A stretch of 64,000 nt of DNA. It comes from Gemmataceae bacterium (GTDB taxonomy: Bacteria; Planctomycetota; Planctomycetia; Gemmatales; Gemmataceae). Position 1 is the first letter of the stretch. Each line of letters starts with the position of its first letter. The stretch covers positions 62,001 to 126,000 of the forward strand of contig JAHBXO010000005.1 in the NCBI GenBank assembly GCA_019636445.1. Reading direction: 5' to 3'. Both the position numbers and the translations under genes were made by a program. The notes under the pieces are model-generated. The model worked only from the letters and a program-made list of their open reading frames with translations. It did no database searches and had not been told where the DNA came from. Below, in pieces: positions 50,812 to 59,708 of this stretch.

Positions 50812-52773
50812 ATGGCCTCTCTCACCGCACCGGCCGGGGCAGCCCCCGCGTCCTCGGCCGCCGCCTCTCGCAATGGCACCCACACCGTCCAGGAAGTCGA
50901 ATCGATCACCATCCGATTCTGCGGCGACTCCGGCGACGGCATGCAGCTCGCCGGCACCCGCTTCACCGATACCGCCGCGATCCTCGGCAACGACATCGCC
51001 ACCTTCCCCGACTTCCCCGCCGAAATCCGCGCCCCGGCTGGCACCCTCGCCGGCGTCTCGGGCTTCCAGGTCCACTTCTCCAGTAACGACATCCACACCC
51101 CCGGCGACGTGCTCGACGCCCTCGTCGTCATGAACCCGGCCGCCCTCAAGACCAACCTTCGGGACCTCAAGAAGGGCGGCATCCTGATCGTCAACACCGA
51201 CGCCTTCGCCCAGAACGACCTCGACAAGGCCAAGTACAAGAGCAACCCGCTCGAAGACGGCTCGCTCGCCGGCTACCACGTCGTCCGCGTCGCCGTCTCC
51301 AAGCTCAACAAGGAAGCCGTGCGGGAATGCGGCCTCAGCCCCCGCGAACAGGACCGCTGCAAGAACTTCTTCGCCCTCGGCCTCGTGTACTGGCTCTACG
51401 AACGACCGCTCGAAGCCACTATCAAGTGGCTCAAAGACAAGTTCGGCAAGAAGCCCGACCACAAGCCGGTGCTGGACGCCAACACCGCCGCCCTCAAAGC
51501 CGGATACAACTACGGCGAGACGGTGGAACTGCTGCCCGTGCAGTACAAGGTCGCGAAGGCGAAGATCCCACCGGGCCAGTACCGCAAGATCACGGGCAAC
51601 GAGGCCATCGCGATCGGTCTCGTCGCCGCCAGCCACGCGGCCAACAAGCAACTGGTCTACTCCGGCTACCCGATCACGCCGGCCAGTTCCGTTCTCGAAG
51701 ACCTCAGCCAGCCGGAGATGCGCCGCCACGGCGTGAAGACGCTCCAGGCCGAGGACGAGATTGCCGCGATCGGCGTCGCGCTCGGCGCGAGCTTCGGCGG
51801 CGCCATTGGCGTCACGGGCACCAGCGGTCCCGGCATCTGCCTGAAGAGCGAAGCGATCAACCTCGCCGTCATGACCGAACTGCCGCTAGTCATTCTGGAC
51901 GTCCAGCGCGGGGGGCCGTCCACCGGTTTGCCGACCAAGACGGAACAGGCGGACCTGTTGCAGGCCATGTTCGGCCGTAACGGCGAGTCCCCCGTCGCCA
52001 TCCTGGCGCCGCAATCGCCCGTGGATTGCTTTGACATCACTTACGAAGCCGTCAAGATCGCAACGCGATTCATGTGCCCGGTCTTCGTCCTCTCCGATGG
52101 TTACATCGCCAACGGTTCCGAGCCGTGGAAGATCCCCGACGTGGCCAAACTGCCCAAGATCGAGATCATCCACGCGACCAAGCCGAACGCCGACAGCGCC
52201 AACGGCGCGGTCCACGAGCACGGCGAGGGTGAAGGCGGCGGTGCCGGCAAGTTCCTGCCGTACAAGCGGGACGAGTACCTCTCGCGCCCGTGGGCGATCC
52301 CCGGCACGCCCGGTCTCGAACACCGCATCGGCGGCATCGAGAAGCAGGACGTGACCGGCAACATCAATTACGAGCCGGCGAACCACGAACACATGGTTCA
52401 CACCCGCTGGAAGAAGATCGAGAACATCGCGCTGACGATCCCGGACCTCGACGTGATCGGCGACGGCGACGCCGACCTGCTCGTCATCGGTTGGGGTGGC
52501 ACGTACGGCAGCATCACGACCGCGGTCGACCGCGTCCGCAAGTCGGGCAAGAAGGTCGCGCAGGCGCACCTCCGCTACCTGAACCCGATGCCGAAAAACA
52601 CCGAGGCGGTGCTGAAGCGGTTCAAGAAAATCCTCGTGCCCGAACTGAACAGCGGACAACTCTGCTGGCTGCTTCGCGCCAAGTACCTCGCGCCCGCCGA
52701 GGGGTACAACAAGGTGCAGGGCCGCCCGTTCCTCGTCAGCGAGATCGAAACCGCCATCGCGAACATGCTTTGA
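50812..52773 (+). CDS. korA: 2-oxoacid:ferredoxin oxidoreductase subunit alpha (gamma-alpha fusion)
   Basis: 653 residues. The N-terminal ~200 residues are the gamma domain ('[18 protein letters not shown]', '[18 protein letters not shown]'). The pyruvate-ferredoxin oxidoreductase alpha domain follows ('[20 protein letters not shown]', '[16 protein letters not shown]', '[20 protein letters not shown]'). This arrangement with a separate beta subunit is typical of 2-oxoglutarate:ferredoxin oxidoreductase (KorAB). It makes succinyl-CoA, CO2 and reduced ferredoxin, or runs in reverse. A Gly/Glu/His-rich insertion ('[12 protein letters not shown]', about residue 465) is unusual. Confidence 0.93.
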   Translation: MASLTAPAGAAPASSAAASRNGTHTVQEVESITIRFCGDSGDGMQLAGTRFTDTAAILGNDIATFPDFPAEIRAPAGTLAGVSGFQVHFSSNDIHTPGDVLDALVVMNPAALKTNLRDLKKGGILIVNTDAFAQNDLDKAKYKSNPLEDGSLAGYHVVRVAVSKLNKEAVRECGLSPREQDRCKNFFALGLVYWLYERPLEATIKWLKDKFGKKPDHKPVLDANTAALKAGYNYGETVELLPVQYKVAKAKIPPGQYRKITGNEAIAIGLVAASHAANKQLVYSGYPITPASSVLEDLSQPEMRRHGVKTLQAEDEIAAIGVALGASFGGAIGVTGTSGPGICLKSEAINLAVMTELPLVILDVQRGGPSTGLPTKTEQADLLQAMFGRNGESPVAILAPQSPVDCFDITYEAVKIATRFMCPVFVLSDGYIANGSEPWKIPDVAKLPKIEIIHATKPNADSANGAVHEHGEGEGGGAGKFLPYKRDEYLSRPWAIPGTPGLEHRIGGIEKQDVTGNINYEPANHEHMVHTRWKKIENIALTIPDLDVIGDGDADLLVIGWGGTYGSITTAVDRVRKSGKKVAQAHLRYLNPMPKNTEAVLKRFKKILVPELNSGQLCWLLRAKYLAPAEGYNKVQGRPFLVSEIETAIANML

Positions 52774-52781
52774 ATTTCACC

Positions 52782-52805
52782 GCCCGCGGACCTTCGTCCG
52801 CGGGC
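52782..52805 (+). terminator. 10-bp perfect hairpin between korA and korB
   Basis: GCCCGCGGAC (52782-52791) pairs exactly with GTCCGCGGGC (52796-52805) around the loop CTTC, followed by TTCCTT. It stands in the 56-base gap. It is either a weak intrinsic terminator/attenuator or a stabilising mRNA hairpin that sets the KorA:KorB ratio. Confidence 0.6.
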
Positions 52806-52829
52806 TTCCTTCTCATACCTTCCATTACC

Positions 52830-53849
52830 ATGAGTGCGACCGCTCTCCCGACCTTGTCCGTCAAGGAACTGACCACGGACCAGGAAGTCCGCTGGTGCCC
52901 CGGCTGCGGGGATTATTCCATCCTCGCGCAGATGAAAAAGGCCCTCGCCAACGTCGGCGTGCCGCGCGAGAAGATGGTGTTCGTGTCCGGTATCGGCTGC
53001 TCCAGCCGGTTCCCCTACTACATGAACACCTACGGTTTCCACACAATCCACGGCCGCGCGCCGACGGTCGCGACCGGTCTACGGCTCGCCAACCCCGACC
53101 TGCAAATTTGGGTCGTCACCGGCGACGGCGACGGGCTTTCCATCGGCGGCAACCACCTGCTCCACGTTCTCCGCCGGAACATCGACCTCAAGATCCTCCT
53201 GTTCAACAACGAGATCTACGGCCTGACGAAGGGCCAGTATTCGCCCACCAGCAGAACCGGCACGCCCTCCAAGACCAGCAAGACCGGATCGCTCGAAACG
53301 CCGATCCGGCCTCTCACGATCGCCATCGCGTCCGAGGCCACCTTTGTCGCGCGCACCGTCGACGTCGATGTGAAGCACCTGACCGAGACGCTGCAAAAGG
53401 CCGCCGCCCACAAGGGCGCCGCGTTCGTCGAGATCTATCAGAACTGCAAGATCTTCAACGACGAAGTCTGGGCCTACGCCACCGACAAGAGCGTGAAGGC
53501 GGACAACCTGCTCTACGTCGAGCACGGCAAGCCGATGGTCTTCGGCAAGGATCGCAACAAGGGGATCCGCCTGAACGGCCTCAAACCCGAAGTCGTGGAG
53601 ATCGGCAAGGACTGCGGTCTTGACGACGTACTCGTTCACGATGAAACGACGGAAGATCCGACGCTCGCGACCCTCTTGAGCCGCATGGTCGGTCCGAAAT
53701 TCCCGGAAGTCGTGGGCGTGTTCCGTTCGTTCCGCAAGCCGTGCTACGAGGAACTGCTGGACAAGCAGATCGCGGACATCACGGCGAAGAAGGGTAAGGG
53801 CGTCGTGGCCGACCTCTTCAAGGCCGAGGACGTCTGGACGGTCGAGTAA
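52830..53849 (+). CDS. korB: 2-oxoacid:ferredoxin oxidoreductase subunit beta
   Basis: 339 residues from ATG 52830. Fe-S cysteines 23 and 26 ('RWCPGCGDYS'), Cys 57 ('GIGCSSRF') and a later Cys in 'YQNCKIFND'. The TPP-binding segment is 'VTGDGDGLSIGGNHL' and 'FNNEIYGLTKGQYSPTS'. Holds the active-site thiamine diphosphate and one [4Fe-4S] cluster. It pairs with KorA encoded just upstream. Confidence 0.94.
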   Translation: MSATALPTLSVKELTTDQEVRWCPGCGDYSILAQMKKALANVGVPREKMVFVSGIGCSSRFPYYMNTYGFHTIHGRAPTVATGLRLANPDLQIWVVTGDGDGLSIGGNHLLHVLRRNIDLKILLFNNEIYGLTKGQYSPTSRTGTPSKTSKTGSLETPIRPLTIAIASEATFVARTVDVDVKHLTETLQKAAAHKGAAFVEIYQNCKIFNDEVWAYATDKSVKADNLLYVEHGKPMVFGKDRNKGIRLNGLKPEVVEIGKDCGLDDVLVHDETTEDPTLATLLSRMVGPKFPEVVGVFRSFRKPCYEELLDKQIADITAKKGKGVVADLFKAEDVWTVE

Positions 53850-53875
53850 ATCCTTCGCCATCCAACCATCCAAGA

Positions 53876-53905
53876 AAAACCCCCGGCCATCGTGCCGGGG
53901 GTTTT
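53876..53905. terminator. Bidirectional intrinsic terminator after korB
   Basis: AAAACCCCCGGC (53876-53887) and GCCGGGGGTTTT (53894-53905) form a perfect 12-bp stem with a 6-base loop, A-rich on one side and T-rich on the other. It lies between the convergent stops of korB (53849) and the aminotransferase gene (53924), so it can serve both. Confidence 0.88.
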
Positions 53906-53923
53906 CGCGTTTGCGGTCCTTAC

Positions 53924-55084
53924 TCACGCCGCACGGCGGAGGGATGGACTCATCGCCGCGAAGGCCGAGCAACGCTCGATCACGCGACGTTGTTGTTCGA
54001 CAGTAATCTCCGGGAAGATCGGCAGCGAAACGACCGTCCGGCACGCATCCTCCGCGATCGGAAATTCCCCTTCGCGGTGGCCCAGATGCCGCACGCACTC
54101 CTGGCGGTGCAGGCCGAGCGGGTAATACACGTCGCACGAGATTCCACCTTCTCGCAGGAATTTCACGAGATCATCGCGGCGATCGACCGTCACGCGGACG
54201 GTGTATTGGTTGAAGGTGTGCAGCCGATGCGGCAGCGACGCGGGGCGCTGGAAGAAGCCATCGAGTCCCGCGCCGTCGATCATCTTGTCGTAGCGAGCCG
54301 CGGCATCGCGCCGCCCGGCGATCCACTCGTCGACCTTGGGCAGCTTGACGCGCAGAATCGCCGCGTGCAGCGTATCGAGCCGGGCGTTCCAACCCACGTA
54401 TTTGTGGAAATACTTCACTTCGCTGCCATGGTTCCGGTAGGCGAGCAGTTTCTTCGCCAGTCGGTCATCGTTCGTCGTCACCAAGCCGGCATCGCCGAGG
54501 GTGCCAAGGTTCTTGCTGGGATAGAAGCTGAAGCAGTTGACCGCCCCGAAACTGCCGCAACGCCGGCCACGGTACACGGCGCCGAAGGACTGGGCCGCGT
54601 CTTCGATCACGGAGAAACCGTGCCGGTCGGCGATCGCCTGGATCGCGTCCAGTTCGGCGCATTGGCCGAAGAGATGAACCGGAATGACCGCTTTCGTGCG
54701 CGCGGTCACCTTCTTCGCGATTTCCTTCGGATCGATGTTGAAGCTGTCCGGTTCGATATCCGCGAAGACGGGCGTGGCGCCGCAGCGCAGCACCGAACCG
54801 AGCGTGGCGAAGAACGTGAATGGCGGCAGGATGACCTCGTCGCCAGGTCCGATATCGAGGGCGGCGAGGGCGAGCAGGATGGCGTCGGTGCCGTTCGCGC
54901 AACCGATGGCGTGTTTCGCGCCGCAGAACTCCGCCGTCTCCTTCTCGAATGCCGCCACGTCCGGCCCGTTGATGGCCAGTCCCGACGCCATCACGCGGGC
55001 CACGGCGGCGTCGATTTCCGGTTGCAAGGCCCGATATTGGGCGTTGACGTCGCACATCGGCACGGGCGCGGGGCGGTCGGACAT
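53924..55084 (-). CDS. DegT/DnrJ/EryC1-family PLP-dependent sugar aminotransferase
   Basis: 386 residues from ATG 55084, with AGGA 8 bases upstream. PLP site: 'ANGTDAILLALAAL' (63 on), Asp 162 in 'EDAAQSFGA', Lys 191 in 'FSFYPSKNLGTLGDAG'. The ending 'YYPLGLHRQECVRHLGH' is typical of sugar 3- or 4-aminotransferases (WecE/WbpE-like). It makes an amino sugar nucleotide for a surface polysaccharide, though no such cluster is in view. It diverges from pyrB. Confidence 0.92.
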   Translation of the reverse strand: MSDRPAPVPMCDVNAQYRALQPEIDAAVARVMASGLAINGPDVAAFEKETAEFCGAKHAIGCANGTDAILLALAALDIGPGDEVILPPFTFFATLGSVLRCGATPVFADIEPDSFNIDPKEIAKKVTARTKAVIPVHLFGQCAELDAIQAIADRHGFSVIEDAAQSFGAVYRGRRCGSFGAVNCFSFYPSKNLGTLGDAGLVTTNDDRLAKKLLAYRNHGSEVKYFHKYVGWNARLDTLHAAILRVKLPKVDEWIAGRRDAAARYDKMIDGAGLDGFFQRPASLPHRLHTFNQYTVRVTVDRRDDLVKFLREGGISCDVYYPLGLHRQECVRHLGHREGEFPIAEDACRTVVSLPIFPEITVEQQRRVIERCSAFAAMSPSLRRAA

Positions 55085-55192
55085 CGCGGGAATCCTTTCC
55101 CAAGTTTCGGTAGTCGCGTTTTCTCGCATCGGGAATACGGGCAATCGGCCAATGATGTCAAGGCGGCTTCCATATTCTGAATCCAAACATCG

Positions 55193-56125
55193 ATGACCAC
55201 GAACGGCACCCCCATGAAACACCTGCTCGGGTTGGAACGGCTGTCCGCGGAAGAAATGACCGCAATCCTCGACCGGGCCGAGACCTACCTCGGCGTCGGC
55301 GTCGGCGATACGCCCAAGCGCGACGACCTCAAGGGCAAGCTCCTCGTCACGCTCTTCTTCGAACCGTCGACCCGCACGAAGATCAGCTTCCAACTCGCCG
55401 CCCGGCGGCTTGGCGGCGACGTGCAGGACTTCTCCCCCGGCGGCTCCAGCACCTCGAAGGGCGAGACCTTCATCGACACCGTCCGCAACATCGAGGCGAT
55501 GGGGATCGACGCGGTCATCGTGCGGCACACCTCCTCCGGATCGCCGAAGATGCTCACGCGACACCTCCAGCCGCACGTCAGCGTCATCAACGCCGGCGAC
55601 GGCAGCCACGAGCATCCGACGCAGGGGCTGCTGGACATCCTCACGATCCGCCAGCGCAAGGGGCGAGTCGCGGGGCTGACGGTCGCGCTTGTGGGTGACA
55701 TCCTGCACAGCCGCGTGGCACGGAGCAACATCCACGGGTTGAAGAAACTCGGCGCGCACGTGATCGTTTGCGGGCCGCCGACGCTCGTACCGCCCGAAGT
55801 GGCGCAATTCGGCGTGGAGATCGCGGACGACCTGGACGAGGTCCTGCCTCGCTGTGATGTCGTGAACCTGCTGCGCGTCCAGTTCGAGCGGCAGCGCAGC
55901 GCGTTCTTTCCGTCCGTTGGCGAGTACGCGCACCTGTTCGGCATGAACGGGGAGCGGATGAAAGCGTCGAAACCGGATGTTTTGATCCTGGCCCCGGGGC
56001 CGATCAACCGCGGCGTGGAGATCACGCCCGACGTGGCCGACGGGCCGAACTCGGCGATTCTGCAACAAGTCGAGAACGGCCTCGCCGTGCGCATGGCCGT
56101 GCTGGCGCGAGCCTGCGGGCGATAA
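55193..56125 (+). CDS. pyrB: Aspartate carbamoyltransferase catalytic subunit
   Basis: 310 residues from ATG 55193; ATG 55214 ([10 protein letters not shown]) is equally plausible since neither has a clear Shine-Dalgarno sequence. The carbamoyl-phosphate loop '[20 protein letters not shown]' and '[14 protein letters not shown]' (carbamoyl-phosphate/aspartate binding) are intact, with '[16 protein letters not shown]' near the end. Second step of pyrimidine synthesis. No pyrC or pyrI gene follows; the neighbouring amidohydrolase is of a different type. Confidence 0.95.
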   Translation: MTTNGTPMKHLLGLERLSAEEMTAILDRAETYLGVGVGDTPKRDDLKGKLLVTLFFEPSTRTKISFQLAARRLGGDVQDFSPGGSSTSKGETFIDTVRNIEAMGIDAVIVRHTSSGSPKMLTRHLQPHVSVINAGDGSHEHPTQGLLDILTIRQRKGRVAGLTVALVGDILHSRVARSNIHGLKKLGAHVIVCGPPTLVPPEVAQFGVEIADDLDEVLPRCDVVNLLRVQFERQRSAFFPSVGEYAHLFGMNGERMKASKPDVLILAPGPINRGVEITPDVADGPNSAILQQVENGLAVRMAVLARACGR

Positions 56126-56126
56126 A

Positions 56127-57761
56127 TCAGGGTTTATTACCCGGTTTCAATCCGCGGCCCGGTCGCGCCCCCGTTGGCTGGCCGTTCAACAGTACCGGTT
56201 CGCCGTTCACGATCACCGCGTCGATCCCCTCGCCATAGTGGAACGGATCGGTGTACGTCGACTTGTCGATTACGCGCTCGGCGTCGAAGACCGTCACGTC
56301 CGCCTTCAGCCCCGCCTTCAGGAGACCGCGATCGGCGAGGCCGAGTTTCGCGGCGTTCAGCGAGGTCATCTTCCGCACGGCGTCCTCGAGCGCGAGTACC
56401 TTTTTCTCCCGGACGTATACGCCAAGCACGCGGGGGAACGTGCCGAAGTTCCGCGGGTGCGGGTTCCCCCGGCGCAACGGGCCATCGATCGCATACGCGC
56501 TGCCGTCCGAGCCGATCGAGCACCACGGCTGTTTCATCGCCAGATTCATGTCCGCCTCGGTGTGGTGCTCGTACACCGTCGGAACCGAACCGCCCTCGGC
56601 GATCAGCAGGTCGAAGAACACGTCCAACTCGTCCGGGGTCGGCGACACGTCCTTCGTCTTCGCCGCGATTACACGGTCCATCGTCAGGCCTTCGTAGCTC
56701 CCCTTCCCGCTCACGAGCATGCGCGACCAGTCGCCGCCGACGGCGGTGAAGTGGTTGTACCAGCCGGGGATTCCCTCGCGGATTTCCTTCTTGAGGCGAG
56801 GTCGCAGCATCTGATCCTTCAGCCGTTCGAGCATCTTCGCGGTACCGCCCTCGTGCGCCCATGGCGGCACGATACTCGCGAGGTTGTTGTTCCCGCGCGT
56901 GTAGGGGTACACGTTCGCCTGCACGTTCACGCCCCGGGCGCGGGCGGCATCGATCAGAGCGATCAGCCGATCCATCTTCCCCCACAGTTTCTGGTCGGCG
57001 ATCTTCAGGTGGATGATGTCCACAGGGATGCCGGCGCGTTCGCCGATCGCGATCGCCTCCGTCACGGCCGCGACGACGTCCGTCCCCTCGTGGCGGTTGT
57101 GCGTCGAATAGATGCCGCCGTGCTTCGCGACGACCTTGCCCAACTCGACCAGATCGTCCGTCGTCGCCAGCGACCCCGGCGGCATCGCCAGCATGCTGGA
57201 TAGCCCGAACGCGCCTTCCCGCATCGCCGCGTCGAGCGTCGCCTTCATCGTTTCGAACTGCGCCGAGGTCGGCCGCGCGTGCGATTGGCCCATCGCCGAC
57301 TGCCAGACGTTGTCAAGGCCGACGTACGTGGCCACGTTCACCGCAATGCCGTTCTTGCGAGTGACCAGGAAGTAATCGGAGAGCTTCTCGAAGCGTCCGC
57401 CACTCATGCGGCCCGGATACGGCGCGATCGAGTTCCCTTCGCCGAGGACTTCCGTCGTCACGCCCTGGCGGACCTTGCTCGGCGCGTTGCCGTCTTCGAG
57501 CAACAGCAGGTCCGAGTGCGAGTGCATGTCGATGAAGCCGGGGGCGACGACTTTCCCCTTTGCGTCAATCGTCTTCTTGGCGGTGCCCGTCACGCGACCG
57601 ACGGCGACTATGGCATCGCCGCGGATGGCCACGTCGCCGTGGAACCATGGGTTGCCGGTGCCGTCGACGATCCGGCCGCCACGGATCAGGAGATCGTACT
57701 CCGGTTCGGCAGCGGCGAGCGGAGCCGCGAAAAGGAGAACGAAAGGTATCAGCCATTTCAT
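56127..57761 (-). CDS. Secreted N-acyl-D-amino-acid deacylase-like amidohydrolase
   Basis: 544 residues from ATG 57761 (MKWLIPFVLL), which gives a clean signal peptide ending 'LAAAEPEYD'. Metal site His 80 and His 82 ('APGFIDMHSHSD'), then 'VTTEVLGEGNS', 'GGIYSTHNRHEG' and 'GSDGSAYAIDGPLRRGNPHP' in parts: the D-aminoacylase branch of the amidohydrolase superfamily. Probably hydrolyses N-acylated D-amino acids or related dipeptides outside the cytoplasm. Convergent with pyrB, stops 1 base apart. Confidence 0.87.
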   Translation of the reverse strand: MKWLIPFVLLFAAPLAAAEPEYDLLIRGGRIVDGTGNPWFHGDVAIRGDAIVAVGRVTGTAKKTIDAKGKVVAPGFIDMHSHSDLLLLEDGNAPSKVRQGVTTEVLGEGNSIAPYPGRMSGGRFEKLSDYFLVTRKNGIAVNVATYVGLDNVWQSAMGQSHARPTSAQFETMKATLDAAMREGAFGLSSMLAMPPGSLATTDDLVELGKVVAKHGGIYSTHNRHEGTDVVAAVTEAIAIGERAGIPVDIIHLKIADQKLWGKMDRLIALIDAARARGVNVQANVYPYTRGNNNLASIVPPWAHEGGTAKMLERLKDQMLRPRLKKEIREGIPGWYNHFTAVGGDWSRMLVSGKGSYEGLTMDRVIAAKTKDVSPTPDELDVFFDLLIAEGGSVPTVYEHHTEADMNLAMKQPWCSIGSDGSAYAIDGPLRRGNPHPRNFGTFPRVLGVYVREKKVLALEDAVRKMTSLNAAKLGLADRGLLKAGLKADVTVFDAERVIDKSTYTDPFHYGEGIDAVIVNGEPVLLNGQPTGARPGRGLKPGNKP

Positions 57762-57844
57762 GGCGCGGCTCGCAGCGGAAGGGAATCCCGCTGTTGTAGC
57801 GGCGAATGGAATAAAATGACGGAACAACTTTCTGGAGCTTCACC

Positions 57845-58315
57845 ATGTCGACCGCTACCGAACTCGCCACCGCGTACCGCAAGGGTGCCGCCGACCTCCG
57901 CGTCGCCGTCGCCGGAATGAGCCGCGAACAAACGCTCGCCCGCCCCGTACCCGGCAAGTGGAGCACGCTCGAAGTGGTTTGCCACATCGCCGATTTCGAG
58001 CCGATTCTCGTGGAGCGGATGAAACGGATCATTGCGTTGCCGGAGGCCAAGCTGCTGGCGGCAGATGAGAATCTGTTCGTCGAAAAGCTGCACTACCACG
58101 ATCGCGAGCTGCACGAAGAATTGGACGTCGTGGACGCCACCCGCACGGCGATGGCGCGCATCATCGCGAAGCTGACGCCCGAGCAACTGGAACGCAAGGG
58201 CGACCACAGCATCAAGGGGCCGGTGACGCTCGCATCCGTGATCCAGGGGGCGATCAACCACATCAACGGCCACCTGGTCCATGTCGCGGAGAAGCGCAAG
58301 GCGCTGGGGCTGTGA
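57845..58315 (+). CDS. DinB-family protein
   Basis: 156 residues forming a four-helix DinB/YfiT-type bundle. 'VPGKWSTLEVVCHIADFEPI' and 'GAINHINGHLVHVAEK' carry the metal-binding histidines of the family (His near 47 and in the NHINGH segment). Some DinB proteins are bacillithiol-type S-transferases, but substrate is not deducible here. Divergent from the amidohydrolase gene (83-base gap). Confidence 0.85.
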   Translation: MSTATELATAYRKGAADLRVAVAGMSREQTLARPVPGKWSTLEVVCHIADFEPILVERMKRIIALPEAKLLAADENLFVEKLHYHDRELHEELDVVDATRTAMARIIAKLTPEQLERKGDHSIKGPVTLASVIQGAINHINGHLVHVAEKRKALGL

Positions 58316-58321
58316 AATCAA

Positions 58322-58426
58322 TGGCCCGCTGATGACGCCGACCTTCGGACACTGATGCAGAGGTTGAAGACAATAAGATTTCATCATCTTCATCTGCGTC
58401 TTCCGATCCGCGTCATCAGCGGGCCA
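58322..58426. terminator. Long inverted repeat between convergent genes
   Basis: TGGCCCGCTGATGACGC (58322-58338) is exactly reverse complementary to 58410-58426. The 71-base interior holds further matched parts (GCAGA..TGAAGA against TCTTCA..TCTGC). It fills the gap between the stops at 58315 and 58431, so a bidirectional terminator is likely. The repetitive wording resembles dispersed planctomycete repeats. Confidence 0.65.
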
Positions 58427-58430
58427 ATTC

Positions 58431-59603
58431 TTACTTCTTCCGTTCCCCCAACCACGGCATCGCCGGCACCGCCGCCGGCACGGCGTACAGTTCCTTCAGC
58501 TTCGCGAACTTCTCCCCCATCAGCGACTTCATGCTGAAGTGCACGTTTCCGCCCGCCTCCATCGCTCGCGTCCGCTTCACCTGGTTCACGATCTCCTCGG
58601 CCGAATACTTCCCCGTGTAGTTCCCCGGCACGATCAGGCGTCCCTTCGTGTTCTCCTTCTGCCACCAGTCGAGCAGTTTCGGATAACTCTGCTTCTCCTG
58701 CGCGATCGGCCAGTAAAGTTGCGGCGTCCAGTAATCGACCCACCCCTCGTTCAGCCAGAGCTTCGCGTCGGCGTACAGCTTGCCGTATTGGTCGAATCCC
58801 GCGATCCCCTCCGGGTACCCCGGTCGCCAAATGCCGAACGGCGAGATGCCCACCTTCACGTGTGGCTTCGCTTTGTGGACCCCTTCGTACAGTTCCTTGA
58901 CGAAGCCGTTCACCGCATCCCGCCGCCAGTCGTCGCGCGCGAGCTTCCCGCCGCCCTTTTGGTACGCGTCCCAGGTGTCGTCGTCGGGGAAGGGAATCTC
59001 CTTCTTGTCCGAGTCGAGTTCCGGGTACGGGTAGAAGTAGTCGTCCATATGAACGCCATCGACGTCGTAGCGCGTCACCACGTCGATCGCGACCGCGAGC
59101 GAATGCGCTTTCACCTCCGGGTGCGTCGGATTGAGCCAATGGTGTTTGCCGTACTTCTTGGCGAGGTCCGGCCGCGACTTGACGAGGTGGTTCGCGGCCG
59201 GCTCGCCCTTCGCGGTGGGGCTCCACGCCCGGTACGGGTTCAGCCAGACGTGCAGCTCGAGCTTCCGCTGGTGTGCCTCCTCGACGGCGAGCGCCAGCGG
59301 ATCGTAGCCCGGATGTTTCCCCTGCGTGCCGGTGAGGAACGACGACCACGGCTCGAGCTTCGACACGTAGAGCGCATCGCACATCGGCCGCACTTGCAGG
59401 ATGACGACGTTCAGATTCAGCTTCTGACATTTGTCTAGGAGCGTGGTGAGTTCGCGTTGCTGCGCCACAGCAGTCAGTCCGGGCCTGGACGGCCAATCGA
59501 TGTTGGCAACGGTGGCGACCCACACCCCGCGAAACTCCGGCGCCGCGGCGGCGGCGGGGAGTATGGAAAGACAGAGGGAGAGGAAGGAGAGGAGTAGCTT
59601 CAT
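58431..59603 (-). CDS. Secreted GHL10 (DUF187)-type glycoside hydrolase
   Basis: 390 residues. A signal peptide (1-20, ending AAAA-AP) precedes a TIM-barrel GHL10 domain: 'EFRGVWVATVANIDWPS', 'LNLNVVILQVRPMCDALY', 'LELHVWLNPYRAW', 'VDGVHMDDYFYPYPEL' and 'VGISPFGIWRPGY'. The acidic pair in 'HMDDYF' is a candidate catalytic site. Family members (YngK-like) act on cell-wall or surface glycans. Substrate unknown. Confidence 0.88.
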   Translation of the reverse strand: MKLLLSFLSLCLSILPAAAAAPEFRGVWVATVANIDWPSRPGLTAVAQQRELTTLLDKCQKLNLNVVILQVRPMCDALYVSKLEPWSSFLTGTQGKHPGYDPLALAVEEAHQRKLELHVWLNPYRAWSPTAKGEPAANHLVKSRPDLAKKYGKHHWLNPTHPEVKAHSLAVAIDVVTRYDVDGVHMDDYFYPYPELDSDKKEIPFPDDDTWDAYQKGGGKLARDDWRRDAVNGFVKELYEGVHKAKPHVKVGISPFGIWRPGYPEGIAGFDQYGKLYADAKLWLNEGWVDYWTPQLYWPIAQEKQSYPKLLDWWQKENTKGRLIVPGNYTGKYSAEEIVNQVKRTRAMEAGGNVHFSMKSLMGEKFAKLKELYAVPAAVPAMPWLGERKK

Positions 59604-59708
59604 GAAGATTAGGATAGGCGGTGATTGGCGGACCGAGCGGCATCAGTCCTCGGATGCAGATTCGCAGTCGGCAAGCCGAGAAGTGAATTACCTGACTCGC
59701 CTGCTCGA

